Source: Gongronella butleri
Lineage: Eukaryota > Mucoromycota > Mucoromycetes > Mucorales > Cunninghamellaceae
DNA: 64,000 bases
Direction of reading: 5' to 3'
NCBI GenBank assembly: GCA_025201375.1
Contig: JAIWZP010000014.1
Coordinates: forward strand, 248,001 to 312,000
A program made the position numbers and the translations under genes. The number at the start of each line of letters is the position of its first letter. The first letter of the stretch is position 1. Below, one piece after another: positions 9,469-21,791 of the stretch. Under the pieces are notes generated by a model that did not search any database, was not told where the DNA came from, and saw only the letters and a list, made by a program, of their open reading frames with translations.

Positions 9469-12297
9469 TGTCGGTCTATCCAATTCACACCACACGATCA
9501 AACAAAGGACGTCGAGAAAAAGGAGCAAAAAGATGCTTGCGCTGCGCGTCCCCTTTTGTCCCACCTTACTTTTCTCGCATCAATTGAGCCATCCTAAAAA
9601 GGAGGCGCGGGTCCTCGTTGCTTTTGACGCGCTTTTGAGGCGTTGGCAAGAACAGAAACTAAAATAAAGGGATGAAAAACAAACTTTTGTCATCAAAGCC
9701 GCCTGCGGCGAAGCATGCACATGACCTGAAAATATTAAGGGAAAAAAAGAGGCATCCGCGGCAATGGGCTTTTACCTAACCAGGGCGCCCTGACCCTTTT
9801 TTTTTTTTTTTTTTTTTTTGTCGGATGCTCTTTTTGCGCGTGCAGATGGTTATCTTGTGATCTGCAGGGAGATTAAGTATGGAAAGCGTGGTTGCTGTGG
9901 GGCTTTGCGACTTGCGCGACATGGAACATGGGGGGGAGAAGACTGCAACTCGCACTCTTTCCTCAGGGTCGACCTCCAGAATGGTTGTCGCGCAGCACGA
10001 CCCTGGGTGGACCGCGTGATCACCCTCGACCATTCGTGAAATCCTAACCAAAAACGACGATCCCCTTGTCGGCTCTCCCTATTTTCCGGCATCCGCACGA
10101 TGCACGACGCACACGCATGGACGAGCAAAGCCCTGTTGAAAAAAATTAAAGGGGCAACATGTTCTTTTTTATTTTCTCTCTCTCTGTGTGCGTGTCTTAC
10201 GCGACTTTTAGCCGTGTTCCCCCGCTCGCTGATTATTTTTGGGATGGAATTGCCTAAAAGTCGTCTTGTTTTACCGCGTTGATCAAAGAGGGAGGCGATG
10301 CACGGCAGTGGCACACGTTTTGGCCCGCTTTCACATGATCTCGCTCCTCTTTTTTTTCAGAGTGCCTTGCCGTGGATCTATGAAATCCCAATTGGGCCAT
10401 TTGAATCTCCAGTGAGCAACACCGAGGAGCGAAAAAGAGAAAACGCATGAGATGACATCATGTACTCGCCACCGCGGGAGCCAGACGGGCGCGTGGATAA
10501 GCTTTCCGCGCCGCCCGCGGCATCTTAGCGGCGCCCACGCTCCTTTGTGGCTAGTGGTGATGTCTCTGTATAATATTTTCGGCTTCATTTCTGCGCGCCC
10601 GCCCTGGGATTGCAGAAAAAAAAAAAAGGTGAAAAACAAACAAAAGCGCCATGGGCGACGCGATTTTGCGAAGCCTCACGCGCTCGTCGCCGAATCTCTC
10701 CTTGTTGTTCATCCACCTGTTTTGCACTACCCCATCTCTAAGTTTTACCAGGAGGAGAGCAAACCATCGTTTTTGCAAGTTGTGGCGACACCCTGTCGTA
10801 CAGACCAATTGGATTGCGCACTCTTATTGCTCGTTTTTGGTGCCAGTCGGGAGCCACACTCCTGGGTGCCTTGCCTTGTGTGTGCAGGGTCCTCCACATT
10901 CGCGTCTCAATGTCCAAAAACATAAACAAAAGACCTAAAAATAGACAAAGTGTGAGATTGATCGTGTCAGGCTTGCTCTTTGTGTCTCCTTGATTTTATT
11001 TTCTGACTGGCGCGGGCTTGAATTATCATTGCCTCTTGTAGAAAACAACGGAATATTTATGAAACAATGGGTCGATCTTACTGTTCTTTGTGAAATCATG
11101 GAAGAATCATGGATCAACATGCCCATCCATTGGGTCGTGACGAGCTATTTTTTTGGGAGTGTCAAACATGAGTCCCAAAACCGTGACGACAAATTGTGAA
11201 ACCATAGAGCGAGTGACAAGAGGCATGTACAAAAAAATGGGCCAAAAATAGCCAGATGACTTTCTATTCATAGGTACAGTGTTTAAAAAAAGGGGAAGAG
11301 CAAGCTTGGTTTTTGGGTCGTCCGCGCGGTGTGTGGGGGTCAGAGAGACCTTGCCCAAAGCCGGCATGGCACTCGCCACAGTGCATGTCAACGCAATTGG
11401 GAATTTTGGCTTGACGCTAACAATAGAATAAAGTATTTTCTCGCTCTTTCATTTGTGTCACTCTAACAATTGATGTGCGCACCCTGAATTGGGCTTCAAA
11501 GAGCAAATCGTAAAATAAAAAAAGTGCCCTTGTTCACGGTGTGATGTTTGATCAAAGTGGGCTTTTTTTACTTTTTGCAGGGATCAGAGCCAATTGGTCA
11601 CCCTGAAAATATGTTTTCCCTCGCCGAAATGCATTCTATTTGTAATTATGAAAACCAGACATCATCTTGTGATGCCTTTTTTTTTTTTGGGACAAAAAGC
11701 CATTGGTCCTCCCCCCCATCCTTCAAGGAGGGTTTCCCCATGTCCATGGCTGACCGCAAGCCCATGGCGCAACGTCCACGCGTACGTGCATACCCCCACT
11801 TTATGGACGCGTCTTGAGGAAGGAGAGAAGCGTGCAGCAAACACGAGAGGTCTGTTTGCCTCGCAATTGAAGGCAATTGAGAGGGCGAGCAAGCGGAGCG
11901 CGCGCGCGCACCGATCAAATCGGCGCGACATTGAGCGCACATGTAATTGTCAGCAAGCCGGGAGAAAAAAAAAAAAGGTTGAAGAGCGTGGTACGCGCTT
12001 TGATGTAACCTGCCTCAATCTCCGTCAGTTGCTTCTTTCTGATCGAGAGAGGGGGGAGCTCTCTTTTTTTTTTTTTTATTCTTTGGGTTGAGACAATGCG
12101 CATTTCATATAAAAAGACATGTTTCTTGTTTGGCTCTTCCCCATTTTTTCTTTCTTTTTCATTATTTTTAGATTTCGTATCATTGGAGTTGCTGTTTGAT
12201 TTTCATTTCTAGGCCTCTGTCTCTCTCTCCTTTTTTCTCTCTTTCATTCATTGCATTTCCCCCCCCCCTGTTTGCCCTTGCTCTCTGCCCCCCAGCC
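9469..12297. other. 2.8-kb gene-poor interval
   Basis: No gene supported. It shows scattered poly-T/poly-A runs, G-rich and C-rich patches and short open frames without splice-compatible extension or recognisable motifs. The right end is the promoter of the next gene. Part of it may be untranslated or regulatory RNA, which cannot be judged from sequence alone. Confidence 0.5.
12108..12114 (+). promoter_or_regulatory. TATA-like box
   Basis: TATAAAA lies about 190 bp upstream of the ATG at 12298. A long C/T-rich leader follows (12195-12295), the usual look of a fungal core promoter. Confidence 0.45.
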
Positions 12298-13672
12298 ATG
12301 ATCATGTCTCGCCCTTGCAAACACAATTGGACTGACAGCACTGCATCCTCCTCATCCACACCGGCATCTTCATCGTCTCAACAAGCGAATCAGGCACTCG
12401 ATTTGACCCAATGGTCTGTGGCCGATCTTTTCACCATGTGTCGACCCGAACAAGAACACACTGTCATGTCAATGCATCAGGTACGCAACAAGAAATGGGA
12501 AAAAGGGGGGGAGCAAAAAAGGCATGGACAAAAGGGCTCACTGGGCTCTAATTTCTTTGTCCCGCAGCAACAAGAAGCCATTGTCACCACCGCCATGGAC
12601 CACACTTCTTTCTACGCACTGGACAATGGTAAAAAATTGAAAAAATTGAAAAAATTGAAAAATTGAAAAAAAAGAAAAAAAAAGAACGAAAAAAAGAAAA
12701 AAAATGATATGATTGGATGACCAGAAAGGCTCATTTGCATGATTTCCTCGTTTTTTTTTTTTGTCATTTTTAGCGGCCCCTGGCACTTTTTCCACGGTCC
12801 CTGCGGCGTCTGCTCCGTGTCTTGTATCGCCTTTTGCGTATTCTGAAGATCCGCTGTCGTTTTCACCACCGTCCATGGCCAACATGACGCAGGCGATGGG
12901 GCAATTGCAATTTGACGGATCTCAGGCATCGACGGACATGGATTTATGCTCGTCGCCAATATCGTCTTCGTCACCGCTGATGGAAGGGGCATCTTACGGG
13001 ATGACGGGAGTTGCATCGCCATTGCCGTGTCATGCGGATATGCAAGATCAAAAGATGCAGCAGCGATGTCGGTCGAAATCGATGGTACAGCCGACCAAGA
13101 CGCATGATTCCCCCAAAAAATCTAGTCACCAGCGCGGCAACAGCCTGGCGGCCAAATCTATGGCAGGCGGCAAGCGGCGGAACTCTGTGACGTCGTTGCC
13201 GGGCTTTTCCTCGAATACCCACGTGCTGCGCTGGGCGGCTGTGAAGCGCAAGCCGACGCCCAAGAAGAAAGAGCCGCAGCCGCGCATGAAAAAGGTCAAC
13301 CAAGAGCCGCAGGTGCCTTTGGACCACAATGTTGTCATGGATGCGCTTCGTGCAAAGTTGCTCGGCTTGCCACCTCCCGCGTCGTCTTCATCCACCACCT
13401 CAAACTCTTCAAATGCAGCAGACGACCATCCCACCATTTCATCCCCCAATGCAACCACAAGTGCGTCTGACAATGCAGGTCCATCGTCATCTTCCACGTC
13501 GTCGCTGCGTGCAGCCACTCCAGACGACAAGGACGCCACCACACCCTCTCCTCATGCATCCTCCTCCATCCCCGCATCCCCGCGTTCCCCACCTGTATAT
13601 ACGCATCCGACAACAGGCATCCTTTACCTCGACATAAAGCAGCAGAATAAACATTCAAACTCGTCCACCTGA
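12298..13672 (+). CDS. Ser-rich unknown nuclear-type protein
   Basis: Three exons: 12298-12480, 12568-12628 and 12774-13672, 380 residues. I do not recognise a family. The start is the ATG in CAGCCATGATCATG. The frame is open upstream to 12196, but that part is C/T-rich leader. The N-terminal third is Ser/Thr-rich with a short conserved-looking patch (LTQWSVADLFTMCRPEQEH). The middle is basic (KRKPTPKKKEPQPRMKKV, a likely nuclear localisation signal). The tail is low-complexity Ser/Thr/Pro ending PVYTHPTTGILYLDIK. Intron 2 contains AAAAAATTG repeated about four times. It could be a transcriptional or signalling regulator, but this is a guess from composition. Confidence 0.7.
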
Positions 13673-16600
13673 TTTTTCTCTCTCTCTTTTTTTTTTTTGC
13701 TCCCTTTTTTTTCTCTTTTTTTTTTCCACGCTTTCCCCCCCCTTTTTTTTTGAGAGGCCGGCGCAGTAAAAGCGCGTTTTGATCACGCGTCAACCTTGTG
13801 CTCACTTTTTTTTTTCTTCATTCTCTGTCTCCCGTCACACCAAGAGATCCCCCATTTGCTTGCGTTCCCTTTTTTTTTTTTTTTTTTTTTTTTTGGCTTT
13901 CCAATGGACACGCACACCAATGGCAATAAACCTTGGAAATCACCTTACTTTTTTGTTTTCTGGGGCTCAATTAGGCAGGTGTCTGTGATCGGCACAATTG
14001 GGTTCGATCTGGGAGTGGGAGAACCTGGGCACCGAGGGGCTTTGCTCAAGTTTTGTTTTTTTTTAAAAATCCATCTGAGCCGCGTCATTGTTTCAATTTG
14101 TTAGTGGCCAAAGTGGGTTTGTGCGAAGCATTAAATTTAGGAGCATGGTCGTCACACACAGTGGATGCGTGCTTGCCATTGGACAAGACATTGGGTTCAA
14201 CACGGCTTTGACGCTTCTTTTTTACCCATTTTTCATTGACAAAAAAGCCATTGAAAATATAAACAGCTCCTTTGTCTCATCAACATCGTCCTGGACCCAT
14301 GTGACACATGAACCAACCACTTTTACATTAGTGCTAATGGCAATCATGGTGGCTACCTTTTTTTTTTTTTTTTTCAAACTGTGTTTATCGGGGATCTCAC
14401 TCTTTTTTTTTTTTTTTTTTTTTTAGGTGTCACGTCGCTCGATATGGGTTTGAAGGTATTTTTTTAGGTGCTTCATCGACGCACTGGTCATTTGTGGTCG
14501 ATCTATATCCTATTTTATTTATTTTTTTTACCTAAGCAAAAAGCCTTGCAAACACAATTGCGCGCACTTTTTCCCGTCTTGTAGCACGATGCTGACGTGC
14601 TACGTCGCGCAACTGACGCGGTCTTTGCGCGTCGTGGAAGACCAAAGGGTGGGGGCCAGGAAAAGAAACGAACGCGTCACCGGATTGAATGTCCGCCGTG
14701 GCCTGCGCGTGTGAATGCATGATGATGACAACCAATACAAAATCACACGGGCAGCCCGGCCGAGGGCGAGGGAGCTGGCGATGATTGCGTGATAAAAGAT
14801 GACGGGCGGCCTCGTCGTTGGATGTCGATCATGCAGTCTGCCGCTGATTTTGGCATCATGCAGCACCACCTTGCTAAATTGGGTAAGCACCAGAGAGCGC
14901 AAACGGGTAAAAGATGCCGCACGCAAATTTGACGCGAAAAAAAAGGTACGTGGCTCTTCACTTCATCGCTCCCTTTGGCCTGCCAACAATTTAAAAAAAA
15001 TTAGCCACATCGCCAAAAAAAAAATCACCACAAAGGTGGCCACATCACGCGTGTCACGCGTCCACAATGGCACCCAATTACCGATGTTTGAGCAATTGGC
15101 TGACACGCGTCACAAGGCGCAACAAAATAACAAAAAAATAAAAAAAATAAAAAAGCCCCATTTGCACGTTTCCATCTTCCGATCTCATCATGGACGGCCC
15201 AGGTTTGCTTTTCATTGTTTACGTCTGGGTGTTTGGCATGCAATTGACCAAGAAGCAAGTGGTCGTCACTTGTTGGTTTGGGTCGAATGAATTGCACCAC
15301 GTGGTACGACCATATGCAGGCTTCTATTTTTAAAAATTCGCAATAAAAAGTGTGGGGAGTGGGCAAGGGGGAGACACATCTACTATTTGCATGTCAAGGT
15401 TCATGCAGGTCAGGTGGGAAGGCGATGAACTCGAAAGAAAAAAAGAAGAGCGAGACAAAGAGAAGCGAGACAATGGGCTTTCAAGTGTTTGAAATGCCTT
15501 TTTTTGTGCAGCCTATGGCATTGGCGCTGCGCACATTGTTGTCTCAATTGAGCACTGTCCAGTGGCCCTGGGCGGGGCTGCAAGCGGGCTTGACGCACCC
15601 AACTGCGTGGATGTGGAACCCAAAACATCTATTTTTTGTTTCTTTCTAAACGTCGCCGCCATAAAAAAATATTTTCGGGGCGGCATCTTAATGATGGGCA
15701 GGATCAGCCAGGTGCATTGCTTGTCGATGGCAAATATTTATCGAAAAAAAGATCGGCCGCTCAATTCACATGAACCATGGACGACAAAGAAAGGGAGCAA
15801 AATCCATCCCGGGAATGTCATTTTTTGGCCAATGCCACGTTTCTTTCTTTTTTTATGGTCCTGGGGGCGTCGTGTCCCAGAGTGTTTTGAACAAGCAAAC
15901 AGGCGGACATGAATACTCATTTCCTTTTGCGGACATTTGTGAGAATTCGGCATTTCCTTTCACCTCGTTTTGATTTCATTTTGCTAAGCACTGTATGTTT
16001 CACCCAACAGGGCGTCTCTTTTGACTGGCCAACGGGGGGGGGGCGCGCGTCAGGATCAAGGGGCACACAAAGGGGGAGGGGGAAGGACAGCAAATGATGC
16101 CATTTTACATCCTTCTTTTGCAGTCTGTGCGAAATGGACGCGTCAAGCAAGCCATTGCGTTTGCCCCCCTTGTTTGCCGTTTCCTTGCTATCTTACATTA
16201 TCATGATGCAGGAGCGCGTCCATGTTGTCATTTTGGCGAAGTAAAAAAAAAAAATTCAAACGGATCTTAACCGCATCCAAGCTATTTTTAATCTTTTTTT
16301 TTTTTTTTTGGCAGAATTGCTGCTTTGTTCTCTGTGCTTCTGAATGCTCATCATGGCCAGCCCTTCGCTCCAGAGCGTGCCACTCTGCTTAGGCTGGATG
16401 TAGTCTAGCTTCACCAATCAAAGAGACTCCTTGCATGACATGCAAAAAGCAAACAAGCACAAAAGCAAGCCAAGGATCGTGTGCGACATGAGTCTATGTA
16501 TTTGTCTTAATCGGGGCAATTGCGCGCCCAGCCTGGCTTAGAGACGAAGAAAATCGAGCAGCAGACAAGTCCAAAATACTAAAAAATATATCTCAGCGAA

Positions 16601-17179
16601 GCAAACGAGGCGCTTTTGCTCTTTTTTCTTTTTGTGTGTTTACGCGTATGTCTTGCTGCTCCCCCTTTTTCATCCCGTCCCTCCCCCCCCCAAAAAAAAG
16701 CTTTATGTTTCATTTCCATCAGATGGCCGCAGGTCCCAATCGACTTTGCCCTTTTGGTCCACAATAAAAAACAAAAAAAAAAACGAGACGTCTTGCTAAA
16801 CATTTCATTCCTCTTCATTGTATTTTTTTTCTTCTTTCTTTTCTCTTGTTTCTTGTCCACCTCCTTATTTTTTTTTTTTTTTTTTGCACAAATCCACCCT
16901 CGTTTTTGGTTTTTTTTTGGTTTTTTTTTTATTTTACCCCTTATCCCCTTTTTTCCACTCTTTGCTACCTGCACTAATTTTGGCCTGTTCCGTTCAGCGT
17001 GACGAAAAAAAAAACCAATTTTTTTTTCATCCCTCACGTTGGCCATCATCGTTTGATCTCGCGTCACACTCTCTTCTTTTTTCTTTTTTGTTCATTTTGC
17101 TTCCCCCATTCCACAGCTTCGGCGCCGTCCTACCTTTTCTTTTTTTTTATTTCATCGACGATTTGTATCATTTTGCATC
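13673..17179. other. 3.5-kb gene-poor interval upstream of chitin synthase
   Basis: No gene supported. It is rich in T runs (13870-13894, 14361-14376, 14403-14424, 16875-16885) and G/C homopolymers. The last 350 bp (about 16800-17170) are almost entirely pyrimidine and form the leader/promoter of the chitin synthase gene. Short frames inside are poly-F or poly-K artefacts. Confidence 0.5.
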
Positions 17180-20100
17180 ATGAACCCCTCAGGTCGGCGT
17201 GATAGCATGGCCACCGGGATGGTGCAGCCATCGACGGGCAATGGCGTGTCGCGGACGCGGTCATTGTCGCGTCCTGAGCGACAAAGACCACGCCAAGGCC
17301 TTTTGCGGTCCACGACGCTCAATCAATATCATCGCCAAGGATCTCGGCAAGCACCTGGTGCCATTGGCCAGCAGCAAGATCCGCGTAGCTATGGTCCAGG
17401 CGGCGCGCCGTCATCTTCGGCTCAGCATCCATCCATATATGGAGGTGGACGTGGCCGCGGGCGTGCACCACCGCCACCACCGGTCCATCAACCGCTGCCG
17501 GATCAATTGGCACGCCAGCTGTCCAAACAACGCAAATTTCTCATCCGCAAGCAACAACATCAATATTTGAGGGACGAAAATGGCCAAAATGCTGGCACCC
17601 CCGGTAGCAGCAACCCCAATCTCGTGTCTGGACGCATCGACTTTGATGACAAGCACTCGCTCCATTCCGAGGACACGCGCAATGAATCCGACCCACGATC
17701 CCGAGTGCGTCGCGGCTGGTGGGCATGGCTCGCGTTTGTGGCCACATGTTGCATTCCCAGCTGCTGCATCCGGGTCGTCTTTGGCAAATCCAATCCCATG
17801 ATGCGCCAAGCTTGGCGAGAAAAGGTAAAAAAAATCTCTTTGTTTTTTTTGTTTTTTTTTTTTTTTTGTGTGTGTTTTGGGCTTGAACCTCCTTGATCGG
17901 ATGGCCGAGAAAGCCCCTATATTGCGCGCATCTCGTTCCATGCCCCGCCGCCCCCTTTGTGAAACCCCACAATGCCCTCCTCCTCTCCCCCCCTTTTTTT
18001 TTCTTTGCTGCTTCGCCGTGCGCGGCGTAAAAAAAAAAAAAAAGGAATTGAAGCCAATGCTCACGTTCTTGTTTTTTTCCCAAATCATAGATGACGCTTG
18101 TGTACATCATTGTGCTCATGTGCTTGGCATTGGCTTATATTACATACGGGCTGACGCGTACCATTTGCCCTTCTGACGCCGACTACTTCCCACATTCGAT
18201 TTTGCTTGCTGATGGGCAACGCGTGCTTTCGGACGTGGGTGACAGCTTCAACATGGTGCCCATTTTTGGCCAATTGTACGACCTGGACGAGGTCGTTGCT
18301 TTTTTCAAACAAGAACCTTATAATCTGACCCTGACGAGCAACTATTATCAAGGCGGTGTCGACCTTGGTGCCATCTTTGACGGCGACTTGTTCAATGATT
18401 GCGGCGGCACACCTCTGGACTCGGCCGTCACTCGCCCCGACCCATGTCAATTGCCCAGTCTTTATGGTAAAGAAGCACGAGGATCCAATTTTGGGCTCAT
18501 TTCGTGTCCCTCCGCCCGCCCCCCAATTCCACACGCCACGTTGGAAATGCAGAAAAAAAGTCTAAGCCCAATTTATTGATTTTTTTTTTCATTTCCCACC
18601 AGGTGGTCCTCCATTGAAGCTGGCCAATGACAAATGTTTGTCGCTTTCCGCGCTGCAAGACCAGGTCATGACTCAGGACTCAATGACGTTCCAATGGGAC
18701 GAATTCAACGACCCCATGCCCTACTCCAACATGGTCCTTCTTGGCAACACGGGTAACAATTGGAAAAAAAGGAAAAAAAGGAAAAAAAACACGCGTCTGA
18801 CGCGCTTTTTCTTTCCCATTTTAGTGGTGAATTTGACGCGCTACTTCCATGCGTATGATAAAAAGACGTTTGGAGGCAACGTCGATTCCGTGCTGCACCA
18901 GGCGATCAACAGGGACGCATCGTACGGCGTGATGTACAATCCCAATGGCGATCAAGTGATGGACTGCCTTTCTGCGCGTTATGGTGTTGGTGTGATGCAG
19001 ACGGATTCCGGCGGGTGCATCGCGTCGACGATTGTGATGGACCTTTTTTTCGCCGTGATCATTGTGATGATCACTGTGCGGTATTTGATGGCATTGCTAT
19101 TCCAATGGTTCATTTCGCGGCGTCTTGTTAAAAAAGGCGGACGATCCAATTGGCTTTTTGCATGGCGGTCTGTGCAAGGCGGCAACAACAACCCGGAAAA
19201 CCATATCCCGGGCCCATACAACAATTACACTCTCAATTCGTCGGCCGTGAGCCAAAATCATCCATATGGCCAAGGTGCCGCATCGCCCGCGTCATCTGCC
19301 GCACTGCCGCAGCGACCCTTGTCCATGCCCTACCAATATCCACGCTTCCCATCACCACGCCAGTCGTCCACGTCGCTCAATCGCCTCTCACGGCCCAATC
19401 TGCCCACGTTTGACTCGAATTCGTCACTTTCCGCCCCGCGCCCGCCCGTCACCGTGTCTCCACCGCAGCCACCATTGCCGTCGGGCGCGTCCACATCCAG
19501 CTCCACGTCGTCGGCCCAGGAAGCAAGCACCCTTGGCGTCCACCACTCAGGCATCATCGAATCGCACGCATTGTCGCCATCCATCACCCCCGTGCCCTCG
19601 GACATTGTCCAAACGGAATTGTACACGTGCATGCTCGTCACATGCTACTCGGAAGGCGAAGAGGGACTTCGCATCACCATGGACAGCCTTGCAAATACCA
19701 CCTACTCGAACAAACACAAGGTAAAAACGAAAAAACCGAACAAAAAGCACATTGGGTGCCTTATTTTTTTGTGGGTCACATTGTGCCTGACGCGCATGAG
19801 ACGCTCCATTCAGCTCAAGTTTGCAAAAATTTGCTCAATTTTCGATGTTTGGCTCACTGTATCATTTCCTCGCTCTTTTCTCTCCCCACTCAGATCTTCT
19901 TTGTCGTGTGCGATGGTCTCATTGTTGGCTCTGGCGAGTCAAAATCGACGCCAGACATTGTGGTCGACATGATGGACATTGATCCGGCCATGGCTGACCC
20001 CAAACCCGTGTCCTACATGGCAATTGCCGATGGTGAAAAGCAGCTCAACATGGCCAAGGTGGTAAGGAGTCTTTTTTTTTTTTTATTCCATTTTTTTTAT

Positions 20101-21597
20101 TTTTTTTCTGCCATTAACGCTCATGTTTTCTTTTTCTTTTTTACCCTAAAAAGTACGCGGGCCACTACAATGGCGTGCCTTGTGTCACCATTGTCAAGTG
20201 TGGCACGCCCGAGGAGCGCGACAAACCAAAACCTGGCAATCGAGGCAAGCGCGACTCGCAGGTAAAAACAAAAGAAACAACCAAGTCTGGAGAAAAACGC
20301 GTCATCTCACAATTATTTTTTACGGCATGTAGCTGATCCTCATGTCATTCTTCCAACATATCCTGTTCAACGACCGCCTTTCGGAGCTGGACTATGAGAT
20401 CTTTTGGAAGACGCAGACGCTGATGAATGGCGTGACCCCCGACAAGTTTGAATTGATGCTCATGGTCGACGCCGACACCAAGGTGTTGCCTGACGCGCTC
20501 ACATACATGGTCGCCGCCATGGCCAATGACATCACTATCATGGGTCTTTGCGGCGAAACGCGCATTGCCAATAAGACAGCCTCATGTAAGAACGAAAAAA
20601 AAAGATTTGCTCGGTTTCGTCCCTTTTTCTTACCCAATTGCACTTCTTGATTCACTTAGGGGTGACGGCGATCCAAGTGTTTGAATACTATATCAATCAT
20701 CACTATGCCAAGGCGTTCGAGTCGATGTTTGGCATTGTGACGTGTTTGCCCGGTTGTTTCAGCATGTATCGCATCAAAGCGCCGAAGAACGGGGCGTGGG
20801 TGCCGATTCTCGCGAATCCGGACGTTGTGTTGCAGTACAATGAGAATGTAGTGACGACGCTGCACGAGAAGAACCTGCTTTTGCTCGGCGAGGATCGATT
20901 CTTGTCGACTTTGATGCTGCGCACGTTCCCCAAGCGCCAGATGATTTTCGTACCGCAAGCCGTGTGCAAGACGGTGGTGCCTGACGAATTCCGCGTGCTC
21001 TTGTCGCAGCGTCGCCGATGGATCAATTCCACGGTTCACAACCTCATGGAATTGGTGCTTGTTTCCGATTTGTGCGGAATTGCGTGTCTTTCCATGCAAT
21101 TCTCGGTGTTTATTGATTTGATCAGTACGTGCGTGCTTCCGTGTGCCGTCATCATGACCGTTTATCTCATTGTGTCGTCGGCCGTCTCGGGCAACCCGCA
21201 ATGGCAATCCATTGGCCTTCTCGTCGCCATCCTGGGCCTTCCCGGCATCCTCATTGCCCTTACCACATTCAAGATCGTGTACATCATGTGGATGATCATC
21301 TACATCATCGCCATCCCCGTCTGGAATTTCATCCTGCCCGTGTACTCCTTTTGGCACTTTGACGACTTTTCTTGGGGCGCGACACGCGTTGTCGCCGGCG
21401 AAGAAAAGGGCAGCGGCACACATGGTGATAGTGACGGCGTCTTTGATTCGTCACGCCTCGTCATGAAGAAATGGCACGAATGGGAGGCTCAACGTACTGG
21501 AAAAGTGCAAAAGCGACCGTATTCCATGGCGCCAACCATGACAGGCTCCTCACACACCTTGCTGCCGCCACCAATGTCACCTGCCCAGCGTCTCTAG
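17180..21597 (+). CDS. Chitin synthase, class IV-like
   Basis: Eight exons: 17180-17824, 18091-18466, 18603-18752, 18825-19720, 19894-20061, 20154-20261, 20333-20585 and 20660-21597, giving 1,177 residues. It polymerises UDP-GlcNAc into chitin at the plasma membrane. The disordered basic N-terminus (1-175) precedes membrane segments near 178-200 and 216-235. A lumenal-type domain, another membrane segment and a Ser/Pro-rich linker follow. The GT2 core carries VVCDG (693-697), MVDADTK (Asp827/829), [13 protein letters not shown] (942-945) and QRRRW (982-986), then four or so C-terminal membrane helices. No myosin or DEK domain is present, which argues for class IV (Chs3 type) over V/VII. It converges on the monooxygenase gene, only 194 bp from stop to stop. 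Confidence 0.92.
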
Positions 21598-21791
21598 AAT
21601 TTTTTTTCTATTTTTTCCTCCCTATTTTTACACACAATTGTACTATATTCTTCCATTTTAGACCCTGGCCACTTTTTTTTTTTCCTCTGTCACTCTGTCT
21701 TTTCATCTCTTGAGCATATCCCCCAACCCCGTTTTTATTTATTTTTTTCTTCTTCTCTTGTACAAAGTAAAATAAAAAAAGGGAAAAGCGG

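Noticed and set aside
12196..12297. Upstream extension of the Ser-rich gene's first exon
   Set aside because: C/T-rich leader translated as Phe/Ser/Leu/Pro. The ATG at 12298 has a better context and follows a TATA box.
13995..14030. Possible tRNA (GGTTCGATC)
   Set aside because: No acceptor stem or A box could be paired around it.
16579..17202. Overlapping Phe- or Lys-rich frames upstream of chitin synthase
   Set aside because: They come from a pyrimidine-rich leader. No splice-consistent gene.
20656..21423. 255-codon antisense frame in chitin synthase
   Set aside because: Antisense shadow of the last exon, His/Asp-rich with no domain. The sense frame is unmistakable.
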